Origin: Nostoc linckia NIES-25
Lineage (GTDB): Bacteria > Cyanobacteriota > Cyanobacteriia > Cyanobacteriales > Nostocaceae
DNA length: 64,000 bases
NCBI RefSeq assembly: GCF_002368035.1
Contig: NZ_AP018222.1
Location: 3,585,034 to 3,649,033 of the forward strand
Reading direction: 5' to 3'
In this document: positions 17,610 through 26,166 of the stretch, piece by piece
Numbering within the stretch: the first letter of the stretch is position 1
Layout of the letters: every line of letters starts with the position of its first letter
Notes under the pieces: generated by a model
The model's input: only the letters and a program-made list of their open reading frames with translations
Told to the model about the DNA's origin: nothing
Databases searched by the model: none
Translations under genes and position numbers: made by a program

Positions 17610-18827
17610 ATGAATCAGGTTGCACGCCGTTTTTTTTGTTACTTTCTGTGTTTGGGATTAGTAATCTCTATAACAGTTTTTTCAACCTCTTCAGGTCTAG
17701 TTTATTCTCAAAAAACAAGTCCTTTAATTACAGAAATTCGCGGTGTTTGGCTGACTAATGTTGCTAGTGGCGTACTATTTGTACCTTGGGGTATTAATCG
17801 CGCTCTCAATCAATTATCGGCTCTCAACTTTAATACAATTTATCCTGTAGTTTGGAACCGAGGTCATACTTTTTATCAAAGTGCTGTAGCTAAAATGACC
17901 ACAGGCTCAGATACTCAACCTTTACTCAAGTTTATGCATGGCGGCCAAGATGTTTTAACAAAGATAGCCAAACTTGCCAAAAATAAAGATTTGAGAGTCA
18001 TTCCCTGGTTTGAATATGGATTTATGACGCCGCATTATTCAGAATTAGCAAGGCGTTATCCTGACTGGTTGACAATTGGGCAACAAGGTATAAATTCAAT
18101 TCAAGATAGTCCACCAGAAGAAATCGACAATGGTTTAGTAAATAAGCAAGCTTGGCTGAATCCTTTACACCCACAAGTGCAAGAATTTATCCAAGGGCTA
18201 ATTGTGGAAGTAGTCAAAAATTACGATGTCGATGGTATCCAGCTTGACGATCACTTTGGGATGCCCGTACAGTTTGGTTACGATCCCTTCACTATCGAAC
18301 TTTATCAAGAAGAACATCAAGGCAAAAATCCTCCAAACAATCCTTTCAACACAGAATGGATGCGTTGGCGAGCAGACAAAATTACTGATTTCATGGCAGA
18401 AATCTATCAAGCTGTTAAGGCAGTGAAGCCGAAAGCTAAAATATCTTTGTCTCCCAACTACCAAGCTTTTGCCTATAAATACTATTTGCAAGATTGGGAA
18501 AATTGGGTAAAAAAAGGCTTAGTTGATGAGTTAATTTTGCAGGTATATCGAAGTGACAAAAACTCTTTTATCGCTCAACTCGAACAACCATCTGTGAAAT
18601 TGGCTCAAACTTTAATTCCAGTTGGAATTGGTATATTATCTGGAACGATGCATAATCCAGTAAAAATACCCCAAATTAAAGCACAGGTGCAAGCAGTACG
18701 CGATCGCAATTTTGACGGTATCTCCTTTTTTTACTGGGAGAGTCTATGGGGTTACATCGTACCCGAATCACCCCAACAGCGACGCAAAGCTTTTCTTGAC
18801 ATGTTTACAAAAGGGACTGGGGATTAG
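17610..18827 (+). CDS. Glycosyl hydrolase-like 10 (DUF187) secreted protein
   Basis: 405 residues. Residues 1-33 are a signal peptide: basic start, long hydrophobic core, then SGLVYSQ. The mature protein starts with the family signature EIRGVWLTNV. A TIM-barrel-like chain follows, with FNTIYPVVWNRGHTFY, RVIPWFEYGFM, VDGIQLDDHFG (the conserved acidic pair expected at the active site) and KISLSPNYQAFAYKYYLQDW. Relatives are putative glycosidases acting on cell-envelope polysaccharide; the substrate is not known. The last four codons and the stop (GTGD then TAG) come from a G-rich dispersed repeat that starts inside the gene end, so the C-terminus has been rewritten by the repeat. Confidence 0.88.
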   Translation: MNQVARRFFCYFLCLGLVISITVFSTSSGLVYSQKTSPLITEIRGVWLTNVASGVLFVPWGINRALNQLSALNFNTIYPVVWNRGHTFYQSAVAKMTTGSDTQPLLKFMHGGQDVLTKIAKLAKNKDLRVIPWFEYGFMTPHYSELARRYPDWLTIGQQGINSIQDSPPEEIDNGLVNKQAWLNPLHPQVQEFIQGLIVEVVKNYDVDGIQLDDHFGMPVQFGYDPFTIELYQEEHQGKNPPNNPFNTEWMRWRADKITDFMAEIYQAVKAVKPKAKISLSPNYQAFAYKYYLQDWENWVKKGLVDELILQVYRSDKNSFIAQLEQPSVKLAQTLIPVGIGILSGTMHNPVKIPQIKAQVQAVRDRNFDGISFFYWESLWGYIVPESPQQRRKAFLDMFTKGTGD

Positions 18828-18952
18828 GGATTGGGGACTGGGTATGGGGCAAAGGGCAAAGGGCAAAAGAAAGATCCCTCCTTTTCCCTTTAACCTTTCC
18901 CCTTTTCCCTTGGCGAAGCCATCTCCCCAGTCCCCAGTCCCCAGTTTCCTCA
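18828..18952. repeat. Purine/pyrimidine hairpin repeat copy
   Basis: A G/A-rich arm (about 18815-18875) and C/T-rich arm (about 18876-18945) form an imperfect hairpin that fills the whole gap between two co-directional genes. Confidence 0.75.
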
Positions 18953-19504
18953 ATGCCATTATTTAAGTTTAATTTTCTCTGGACTTTAGCTACTTTTAGC
19001 GGTTTTTTGTTGAGTTTGTTGTTAATTGAAATTGGTGAAAAGCCTGATATTGGAGTAGCGGAAGCTGCTATCGGCGGATTTGCGATCGCACTTTTTCAAG
19101 GTTTTCTTCTCAAGCAACCTATAGTTTGTATCAGGTGGATTTTGTCAAGTATTTTGGGTTGGAGTATCATCACTGCCATTGGTATTGGTGGCTTGGGTTG
19201 GTTTATATTTAGCACTCAGTTTTTGCCTTTGAGAATTCTCTATGGGGCAATTTATGGAGGACTCGGCGGCTTAGGAATTGGTTTAACACAATCGTTAGCA
19301 ATTTCTCAACCCGCCTCTGTGGCGTGGCGATGGATATTTGTCTCTTCGGCAAGTTGGGCAATTGCCATTCCTTGCGGTTCTGCTGTTGGGATTGTTTTAC
19401 GCCGCTTAACTCACTTATTCTTAGGCGAAGTCATCGGATTAGCTATTACTTGGCTGCTGGTTGGTATGCTGACTGGAATCAATGCTGATAAATTGCGATC
19501 GTAA
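18953..19504 (+). CDS. Small integral membrane protein, function unknown
   Basis: 183 residues, strongly hydrophobic, with about five predicted membrane segments rich in G, A, I, L and W. Glycine-rich stretches such as ILYGAIYGGLGGLGIGLTQ and IGGFAIALFQGFLLKQP repeat a loose G-x-x-G-I-x-L pattern, suggesting an internal duplication. It resembles other cyanobacterial hypothetical membrane proteins. I recognise no catalytic or transport motif. It follows the glycosidase in the same direction after a repeat-filled gap, so co-transcription is possible but uncertain. Confidence 0.75.
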   Translation: MPLFKFNFLWTLATFSGFLLSLLLIEIGEKPDIGVAEAAIGGFAIALFQGFLLKQPIVCIRWILSSILGWSIITAIGIGGLGWFIFSTQFLPLRILYGAIYGGLGGLGIGLTQSLAISQPASVAWRWIFVSSASWAIAIPCGSAVGIVLRRLTHLFLGEVIGLAITWLLVGMLTGINADKLRS

Positions 19505-20007
19505 ATTGGGTATGGGGCATGGGGAATTGGGCATCTGACTTTTCACGTCATGTGGAAAAGCTAACGCAAAACCTAACCCCCCAGCCCCCTTCCCTAGTAG
19601 GGAAGGGGGAGAAATCAAAGCCTCTCTCCTTGCAGGGGAGAGGTTTGGAGAGGGGTTTTCCAGATACCGTGAAAAGTCAGATGCCCCATTTCCAATATTA
19701 AAAATTATTAATTTAATTGATAAAACTTGATGATTGCACCTAAGTATATGCAACAATTCTGAAAAAACCGTTCAAAATCAGCAATTTTTTCTCACCTGCC
19801 AATGCATTTTCGCCTTGAAAAAGCATGATTTGTTAAGCTGACTCCTATTAGCTTTCCCAAATTTCCGATCGCGAAGTAGAGAAAGATCCAAATTTCCACG
19901 AGCAACGGCTGACAACACTTTGCCTGAGGCGCCCAACTGCATCTACTACAACCACAATAACAAGAGAGCGCCGAGAAGAGTCAGTAATACCAGACAGGGA
20001 CTCTCGC
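19505..20007. other. Intergenic region with MITE-like element
   Basis: The first 180 bases are a family-2 MITE-like element (next entry). The remaining 320 bases are the leader of the sensor-kinase-like gene and show no further structure. Confidence 0.5.
19532..19683. repeat. MITE-like element, family 2 (terminal repeat TGACTTTTCACG)
   Basis: 152 bases with perfect 16-base inverted ends CATCTGACTTTTCACG and CGTGAAAAGTCAGATG. The interior has CCCCCAGCCCCCTTCC and GGGGAGAGG blocks. A second copy in the opposite orientation is at 46804-46932. Confidence 0.75.
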
Positions 20008-22257
20008 ATGAATATAAATCCGACTGAATCAACTATAAAACTGACACAATTACCACCTCCTCAGGTTCTCTTCGGCACGGAAGTAGATAAAAAAAGTAGT
20101 AGCGAGCAGTTTCTACTGAGTATGTACGATTCTGTGCAGGCATCAATATTTGTAGTGGATGTGCTAGAAGACGGAGATTTTCGATATGTAGCACTCAATC
20201 CGACTCATGAGCGTTGGATAGGCATAACTTCAGACGATCTGCGGGGCAAAAAACCAGAGGATATTCTCTCGCCCATTGATGCTGCTAGGGTGCGTCAGCG
20301 TTACACTGATTGCGTATTATTTGGCAAAACTATTTCCTACAAACAATGTTTGCAATTCCAAGGCGTTCCAACTTGGTGGAGTACGACTCTGACTCCATTA
20401 CGGGATGCAAACTCCAAAATTTATCGATTAATTGGTACTAGCAGTAATATCACTTCTATTCAAGAAACAGAACAAGCAGTTGAACTCCAAGCACAACGCG
20501 AGCAACTCATAGAAGCGATCGCCTCTAGGATTCACCAAGCTGTAGAATTAGAGACAATTCTCCACCAGACAACACAAGAACTGCGGCAGTTTTTAAAGAG
20601 CGATCGCGTGCTAATATATCGCTTTGGTGGCAATAGTAACGGAGTAGTCATTGCCGAATCAACTGTGACTAATAGCGAGTCACTGTTAGGAAAAAACATC
20701 GCCGATCCCTGCTTTGGTAGTCAAAATCAACAATACGACAGCCAGGGTTACATTCAAGTTATTGAAGATATTCATACAGCCGGGTTACACCCTTGCCATA
20801 TAGATTTCCTGGCATCTTTGCACGTGAGAGCAAATCTAGTTGTGCCAATTTTTTTGAAGCAAGATGTATGGGGACTATTAATTGCTCAGCATTGCCATCA
20901 GCCGCGTCAATGGCAAGAAATTGAAACTAACTTGCTCAAACAGCTGGCAACTCAAATCGGCATTGCTATCCAACAGTCAGAACTTCATCAGCAACTCAAC
21001 GATTTCAAAGTCAAAATCGAGTTGCACAAACAAAAACACATCAATCAGTTGCAACAAGTACGAAACTTTCAAGCCTTGGTGCGACAGATGACGGAGCAAA
21101 TCCGCGATAGTGTCGATGAAACTCAGGTTTTGCAGACAGTTACCCAAAAATTAGTAGACTTACTCAACCTTGACCGTTGCCAAATCGAACTTTATAGCAC
21201 CTGTCAAACCAAGGTACATATTACTTACGAGTACACTACTAATTTACCCAAGTGTTTGGGATTGACCAAAGAAATAACAGACCGTCCCGAAGTTTATCAA
21301 CCACTTTTGCAAAAACAACCTTTGCAATTTTTAGAAATTTTACCTGGATGGCAACCAAAATTGTTAGTTGTTGCTCAGATGGCTTGTCCAATTTTCGATA
21401 CTCAAGGAATTTTGGGAAACATTTGGTTGACAAGACCAACACAAGAAGCCTTTGATGAATTTGAAGTTGGGCTAGTGCAGCAGATAGCAAATGAATGTGC
21501 GATCGCTATTCGCCAAGGGCAACTTTACCAAAAAACCCTCTCCCAAGTAAAAGAATTAGAAAAACACGAAAGATTAAAAAATGAATTTCTCAGAACACTG
21601 TCCCAAGAACTGCGGACACCAATAACTAGCATCAGCCTCGCAGCTCAAACTCTCGAAAGTGTGCTTGCACCCGAACAAATATTAGATATAGAAATCGTTC
21701 CCCAGCTTTTACAGATATTGCATAACGAATGTGGGCGAGAGAGCAAGTTAATTAACGACCTACTCACACTCACATCTTTAGAAGCCGAACCAAATCCCCC
21801 AACTTTAATTGCCATTGACTTACAAAGCTGGCTTCACCCCATCATTGAAACTTTTCGAGATGTTACCAACTGCCAGCGCCAGCAATTAAACCTAAATATC
21901 GATCGCACCCTCCCACTTTTAGAAACAGATATCACAGACCTAGAACGGATTGTCACCGAACTGCTCAACCATGCCTGTAAATACACCCCAGCAGGCGAAT
22001 CGATCGCAGTTTCGGCTGAACTGGTAAGCAACGCAATAGAGTTAAAAATTACCAGTTCTGGAATCGAACTTACAAGCAACGAACTGTCACGAATTTTTGA
22101 GCCTTTTTATCACCTTGACAAACACGATCCTTGGAAACATAGCGGCACCGGATTGGAATTGGCATTAGTGCAAAAAATGGTCAGACATTTAGGCGGTTCA
22201 ATTTTTGTAGAAAGTGCAGCAGGTCAAACCACCTTTACCGTCAAATTTCCCGTTTAA
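20008..22257 (+). CDS. PAS-GAF-GAF sensor kinase-like protein lacking the H-box histidine
   Basis: 749 residues, soluble. About 38-155: PAS domain (SIFVVDVLEDGDFRYVALNP). About 175-325: phytochrome-type GAF (SDRVLIYRFGGNSNGVVIAE). Its Cys263-His264 pair in the context HPCHIDFL sits where bilin-binding Cys-His occurs in cyanobacteriochromes. About 355-510: a second GAF. A short coiled coil leads to a dimerisation segment, FLRTLSQELRTPIT. Here the phosphoacceptor His of the usual SHELRTP is Gln533. The C-terminal HATPase has an N-box (ELLNHACKYTP) and a G2-like GTGLELALVQ, but the G1 DxG motif reads SSGIEL. It may be a pseudokinase or a partner-phosphorylating enzyme. No response regulator is adjacent. 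Confidence 0.88.
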   Translation: MNINPTESTIKLTQLPPPQVLFGTEVDKKSSSEQFLLSMYDSVQASIFVVDVLEDGDFRYVALNPTHERWIGITSDDLRGKKPEDILSPIDAARVRQRYTDCVLFGKTISYKQCLQFQGVPTWWSTTLTPLRDANSKIYRLIGTSSNITSIQETEQAVELQAQREQLIEAIASRIHQAVELETILHQTTQELRQFLKSDRVLIYRFGGNSNGVVIAESTVTNSESLLGKNIADPCFGSQNQQYDSQGYIQVIEDIHTAGLHPCHIDFLASLHVRANLVVPIFLKQDVWGLLIAQHCHQPRQWQEIETNLLKQLATQIGIAIQQSELHQQLNDFKVKIELHKQKHINQLQQVRNFQALVRQMTEQIRDSVDETQVLQTVTQKLVDLLNLDRCQIELYSTCQTKVHITYEYTTNLPKCLGLTKEITDRPEVYQPLLQKQPLQFLEILPGWQPKLLVVAQMACPIFDTQGILGNIWLTRPTQEAFDEFEVGLVQQIANECAIAIRQGQLYQKTLSQVKELEKHERLKNEFLRTLSQELRTPITSISLAAQTLESVLAPEQILDIEIVPQLLQILHNECGRESKLINDLLTLTSLEAEPNPPTLIAIDLQSWLHPIIETFRDVTNCQRQQLNLNIDRTLPLLETDITDLERIVTELLNHACKYTPAGESIAVSAELVSNAIELKITSSGIELTSNELSRIFEPFYHLDKHDPWKHSGTGLELALVQKMVRHLGGSIFVESAAGQTTFTVKFPV

Positions 22258-22320
22258 CTAGTTTTTTGGGCTGTTCCACTAGCAAATTTCTAAGAAGTTT
22301 GCTACGATCGTTATCTGTAT

Positions 22321-22392
22321 GGGTGACTAGCTCAACGGTAGAGCATCGGACTCTTAATCCGCTGGTTCTGAGTTCGAATCTCAGGTCACCCA
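22321..22392 (+). tRNA. trnK: tRNA-Lys (anticodon CTT)
   Basis: 72 bases. The acceptor stem GGGTGAC pairs with GTCACCC, with discriminator A. The D stem is GCTC/GAGC. The anticodon loop CTCTTAA gives anticodon CTT. The T arm CTGAG-TTCGAAT-CTCAG is perfect. CCA is not encoded. The outermost anticodon-stem pair is T with C, a mismatch, while the other four pair. It reads AAG codons. Confidence 0.9.
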
Positions 22393-22970
22393 CTTTTTAA
22401 GAAATATGAGTTCTATAGCTGTACCTCGTTACTAAGGTTTAGAGCATTTAACGCAGCAGATATTTTAATGTTGGCTGTTGAAGGTTGAAAGTTAACCATC
22501 AACAGTCAACAGCATAAGTGACTGTTCTAGGAGTTACGTACTGTACAAATTAATCATGGTGTGCGTTTATATGCATAGGTCGTTTCAGGCTTTTATTAAT
22601 CATTATTTGATGGTAAATAGACCCTGGGTGTAGGGGCTTTAGCATTGCTCATACGTGTCAACTTAAGTTAAAACTCTTGCCCCACAATCGTTTTACCCCA
22701 CCCCCAACCCCTCCCCAAGGCATCGGGGAGGGGCGATTTTGGCTTTAGACAAAATCGGGGTGGGGTAACGCGGATCTTGATGGTAAATGAGTAGAACTCG
22801 CTCATCACATTTCTATCAGGGTTTCACGTTAAGTTGACACCAATCAGCACTGCTGTGCCCCTACGACAGATGTGGTTTTTAAAACATTCATATTTGGTAT
22901 TTTCTGTCAATGCGTAAGTCCTATGTTCAATTCAAAGCATAAGAGCTTACTAACTGTTAGTTAATGATAT
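22393..22970. other. Intergenic region with MITE-like composite
   Basis: An imperfect hairpin lies at about 22471-22513 (GTTGGCTGTTGA with TCAACAGTCAAC). A family-3 composite element follows at 22630-22864. A solo family-1 end, TGCGTAAGTCCT, is at 22911-22922. No gene is supported. Confidence 0.55.
22630..22864. repeat. MITE-like element, family 3 (composite copy A)
   Basis: Outer arms GTAGGGGC and GCCCCTAC enclose an inner element, 22655-22840, with ends GTGTCAACTTAA and TTAAGTTGACAC. The inner part carries a C-rich then G-rich self-complementary block (ACCCCACCCCCAACCCCTCC and its partner) and a conserved ATCTTGATGGTAAATGAG stretch. A second full copy is at 47044-47348 and one end is at 34861-34890. 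Confidence 0.75.
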
Positions 22971-23432
22971 TTATTGTTCTGCTACTGTCACCGCTTCATT
23001 TTGCTGAAATTTAGGGAAAAATTTCTTAGATATCCAGTCAGTCGAAATGTGAGATAGTAATCCCAGAGGGCCAGCAAAGAAACACAAAGCAAGGGAATGA
23101 ATTGTCCAAATACCTGTTTTTTGGCCTTCTAAGTATATCCAGCGGCCAACAAATAAATCCATCACTAAATAATGAACCCAACCCGTTGCTGCAACTTTTT
23201 CGTCTGCAAAAAGTCGGGCAACATTAGCTAATTCCAAATTCGAGAAATCTTGGGCGTTTTCTGGCGTAACGCTGTTGATAAACAAATACAAATATACTCC
23301 AGCTAACAGCACAAAAGGCAAATATGATGCCATGATTCGCTGTGTTACTTTCCAATTTGGCAATAAAATCATCAAAGCCCAAAAAGGCAAAACGAAAAGA
23401 TTCGCAATATTAAATATTTGAGAAATCGTCAT
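22971..23432 (-). CDS. ABA4-like (DUF4281) membrane protein
   Basis: 153 residues with about four membrane helices. It matches the ABA4-like family: NLFVLPFWALMILLPNWKVT at the N-terminus, the charged loop NVARLFADEKVAATGWVHYL, then DLFVGRWIYLEGQK and a final helix with FFAGPLGLLSH. Plant ABA4 is needed for neoxanthin formation; the cyanobacterial homologues are probably carotenoid-related, but the activity is unproven. The conserved H, D and R residues in WVHYLVMDLFVGRW are the likely functional core. It is followed on the same strand, after a repeat, by nothing obviously related. Confidence 0.88.
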   Translation of the reverse strand: MTISQIFNIANLFVLPFWALMILLPNWKVTQRIMASYLPFVLLAGVYLYLFINSVTPENAQDFSNLELANVARLFADEKVAATGWVHYLVMDLFVGRWIYLEGQKTGIWTIHSLALCFFAGPLGLLSHISTDWISKKFFPKFQQNEAVTVAEQ

Positions 23433-23624
23433 AGTTTTCTAACGTGGGGAATGGGGATTGGGGACTGGGGATTTGGGGAGATGGGAGGCTCTTGAGGCAG
23501 GGGAAAAGGTTAAAGGTTAAAGGGAAAAGGAATAAATTTAATCTTTCCCCTTTTCCCCGGTTGGTGAGCTTGTCGAACCATACCCCTTTCCCTTTCCCCA
23601 TACCATGTTTGCCCAATGCGGAAT
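23433..23624. repeat. Purine/pyrimidine hairpin repeat copy with conserved core
   Basis: G/A-rich arm 23445-23535, C/T-rich arm 23543-23600. It contains the same GGTTGGTGAGCTTGTCG core as the copies at 1-390 and 1358-1530. Confidence 0.8.
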
Positions 23625-24665
23625 TTATAAAGCTACAAGTTGGGATTCGATTTCTGAGGATTTTAAATCGCGACCGATGAAAACTAAGCGGGTTTGTCTG
23701 GGTTCCTCTGGTTGCCAGGGGCGATCGTAAAATTTATCAAATCTAGTTCCCACACCTTGCATTACTAAGCGCATGGGTTTGTTTGGTACTGCCACAAAGC
23801 CTTTGATTCGATAAATTTCTTGTTCTTGTGCTAACGCTTGCAACTGTTGTTGTAACTTTTCTGGATCGAAGGCACGATCTAAAATTAAATTGGCAGAGGT
23901 AATTTCTTCATCGTGGTCGTGGTCTTCTTCGGTGTCGTGATGACTGGGGCGAGAATCTAGGTCGTCTTCCACTGCGGCCTGGAATCCTAATAATATAGAT
24001 GCATCGAGTTGAGAGCGATCGCTTTCGACAATCTTCACTACTCTGGGCAACTCTTGTTTAATCAATTCCTCTACTTTGGCTTTCGTGTCGGCGTCTACCA
24101 AGTCAGTTTTATTCAACACCACTAAGTCTGCACAAGCAAGTTGGTCTTCAAACAGTTCTTGCAAAGGCGTTTCGTGTTCTATACTATCATCAGCTTGTCG
24201 TTGGGCTGCGATCGCCTGGGGATCGCTGGCAAATGTCCCTGCTGCGACAGCCGCACAATCAACCACAGTAATCACAGCATCCACCGTGGCTGCATTGCGA
24301 ATTTCCTGCCAGCGAAAAGCTTTCACCAGTGGTTTTGGTAACGCCAAACCAGAAGTTTCAATCAAAATACAATCAATACTATCTCGCCGCTTAATCAACT
24401 CTTGCATCGTCGGGAAAAACTCTTCCTGGACGGTACAGCATAAGCAGCCGTTGGTTAATTCAAAAATATTGCTCTCGCCCTCACCATCCTCAGGGCAAAT
24501 TTGACAAGATTTCAACAATTCGCCATCAATACCGAGTTCGCCAAATTCATTGACCAAAACCGCAATGCGGCGTCCTTGGTTGTTTTGTAGCAGGTGGCGA
24601 ATTAGGCTAGTTTTTCCACTACCTAAAAAGCCTGTAATTACTGTCACCGGAATTTTTGCAGCCAT
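23625..24665 (-). CDS. cobW: CobW-type metal-chaperone GTPase
   Basis: 346 residues from ATG 24665. The frame is open for another 81 codons upstream, but those come from a purine/pyrimidine repeat and are not protein-like. Walker A is GFLGSGKT (residues 12-19). The metal-binding CXCC motif is Cys74-L-Cys76-Cys77, with an extra CQIC at 54-57. Then come ETSGLALPKP and the guanine-specificity motif NKTDLVD. A His/Asp-rich loop (SHHDTEEDHDHDEE) probably binds metal. The C-terminal CobW domain ends with RLVFIGRDL. These P-loop GTPases deliver metals; CobW itself serves cobalamin synthesis. The gene has no cobalt-pathway neighbours here, so zinc delivery is an alternative. Confidence 0.88.
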   Translation of the reverse strand: MAAKIPVTVITGFLGSGKTSLIRHLLQNNQGRRIAVLVNEFGELGIDGELLKSCQICPEDGEGESNIFELTNGCLCCTVQEEFFPTMQELIKRRDSIDCILIETSGLALPKPLVKAFRWQEIRNAATVDAVITVVDCAAVAAGTFASDPQAIAAQRQADDSIEHETPLQELFEDQLACADLVVLNKTDLVDADTKAKVEELIKQELPRVVKIVESDRSQLDASILLGFQAAVEDDLDSRPSHHDTEEDHDHDEEITSANLILDRAFDPEKLQQQLQALAQEQEIYRIKGFVAVPNKPMRLVMQGVGTRFDKFYDRPWQPEEPRQTRLVFIGRDLKSSEIESQLVAL

Positions 24666-25023
24666 ATGCCTGATGTTTTCAATATCACAAGTTTTACTGT
24701 TTTTCAACTTAGATACTGAAATTATCCTGAGTTTAAATATTAACTCAGTTATTTTAAACTGAAATTCTAGAGTAAGACGCTGCAACTTCAAAATAGAGAC
24801 TGCGAATGGGGGATGGGTAAAGGGTAAAGGGTAAGGGGGAAAGGGTAAGGGGGAAAGATTAAATTTATTCCTTTTCCCTTTTCCCTTTAACCTTTCCCCT
24901 TTACCCATCCCCTATGCCCCATGCCCAATTCTCTTTTTTAAGAATGATTCTCTATTTTGTGGCATAAATTTAGTGAATGCGGGCGATATGTACATAACAG
25001 CGTTGATCGTTACCAACTGACTT
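24666..25023. repeat. Intergenic region with hairpin repeat
   Basis: Leader of the CobW gene (24666-24800), then a purine/pyrimidine hairpin repeat at about 24805-24920, then about 100 bases upstream of the DUF1822 gene. No gene is supported. Confidence 0.6.
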
Positions 25024-25992
25024 ATGAATAACTCCACCTATCAGCTAGACGATTTCACATTAACATTGCCAATTCCCCAAATAGCTCGCATAACTGCCCA
25101 GCAATTTGCTCATGAGCAGCCAAATTCTCAAAAAGCAGAGCAAGTCCGGCTCAATACTTTAGCTGTATGGGTGGTAAATGACTATTTGCAAATGATGGAT
25201 ATTCCCACTAATCTTCCAGCTAGTGACAGCTGGAACCCCATCATACGCCTGTGCGGAGATGTCGCTGACTTAGAAGTGCCATCAGTTGGTCGTCTGGAAT
25301 GTCGTCCCGTTTATCAATACCAGCAGATATGTTCCATTCCTCCTGAAACCTGGGAAGAACGAGTGGGTTATTTAGTGGTTCAATTTGATGAATCCCTCCA
25401 AGAAGCCAAGCTGCTGGGTTTTGTGCCTAGTGTAGCAACTGAAATACTACCTTTGAGACAACTACAACCATTGGAAGCGTTTATCGACCATATGGCGCAA
25501 CTGCGGGAATCTCCACTTGCTGCACTGGTGAATTTAAGTCAGTGGTTTACTGGTATATTTGAGACGGGCTGGCAAACTGTCGAATCTTTGTGGAATCTGC
25601 CAGAACTTAGACCAGGTTATGCTTTTCGCAGTACTGAAACTCTAGAACTAAATACTTTAAATTCACCAGAATCAATTACTAAACGTGCAAAACTGATTGA
25701 TTTGGGTATTCAAATTCTCAATCACCCGGTGATGTTGATTGTGGAAATTACCCCTTCAGAAAATCGGCAAACAAGCATCCACCTTCAGTTGCACGCAACT
25801 GGCAGTCAAATTTACTTGCCACCAGGAGTTCATCTTACCGTTCTAGATAGTTCGGGAGCAATCTTTTTAGATGCTCAATCGAGAAAATCAGATAATTACA
25901 TTCAATTACAGTTTCGCGGCGAACCCAGAGAAGAATTTAGCGTTAGGGTAGCATTGAATGGTATCAGTATTACTGAACATTTCCGGATTTAA
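25024..25992 (+). CDS. DUF1822 family protein
   Basis: 322 residues, soluble, no signal peptide. It matches the cyanobacterial DUF1822 family: FTLTLPIPQIARITAQQFA at the N-terminus, VWVVNDYLQMMDIPTNL, a central WEERVGYLVVQFDESLQEAKLLGF block, and a C-terminal beta-rich part (VMLIVEITPSEN, IHLQLHATGSQIYLPPGVHLTVL). The family has no established function. The C-terminal half looks like a CARDB-like beta-sandwich by pattern. It lies 174 bases upstream of the CHAT-CHASE2 gene in the same direction. DUF1822 genes often sit beside CHAT, CHASE2 or sigma-factor genes in cyanobacteria, which suggests a regulatory or adaptor role (inference). Confidence 0.85.
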   Translation: MNNSTYQLDDFTLTLPIPQIARITAQQFAHEQPNSQKAEQVRLNTLAVWVVNDYLQMMDIPTNLPASDSWNPIIRLCGDVADLEVPSVGRLECRPVYQYQQICSIPPETWEERVGYLVVQFDESLQEAKLLGFVPSVATEILPLRQLQPLEAFIDHMAQLRESPLAALVNLSQWFTGIFETGWQTVESLWNLPELRPGYAFRSTETLELNTLNSPESITKRAKLIDLGIQILNHPVMLIVEITPSENRQTSIHLQLHATGSQIYLPPGVHLTVLDSSGAIFLDAQSRKSDNYIQLQFRGEPREEFSVRVALNGISITEHFRI

Positions 25993-26166
25993 AACATCTA
26001 GCTATCTTCCCTCTTTGTCGATAATTTATTAAGTAGTCTATTGATTAATTAAAAATTCAAATCACCTTTTTGGGACTTTCAAAAAAGTTCTGTAGGCGCT
26101 TGGTGAAGCTGTTCGCCAGATATCAGAGGTTTGTGAGTTTGCACAGAAAGAGGGATACGGACGGTC

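Noticed and set aside
24666..24908. 81-residue N-terminal extension of the CobW protein
   Set aside because: The added residues are encoded by the purine/pyrimidine repeat. CobW homologues begin a few residues before the P-loop, at ATG 24665.
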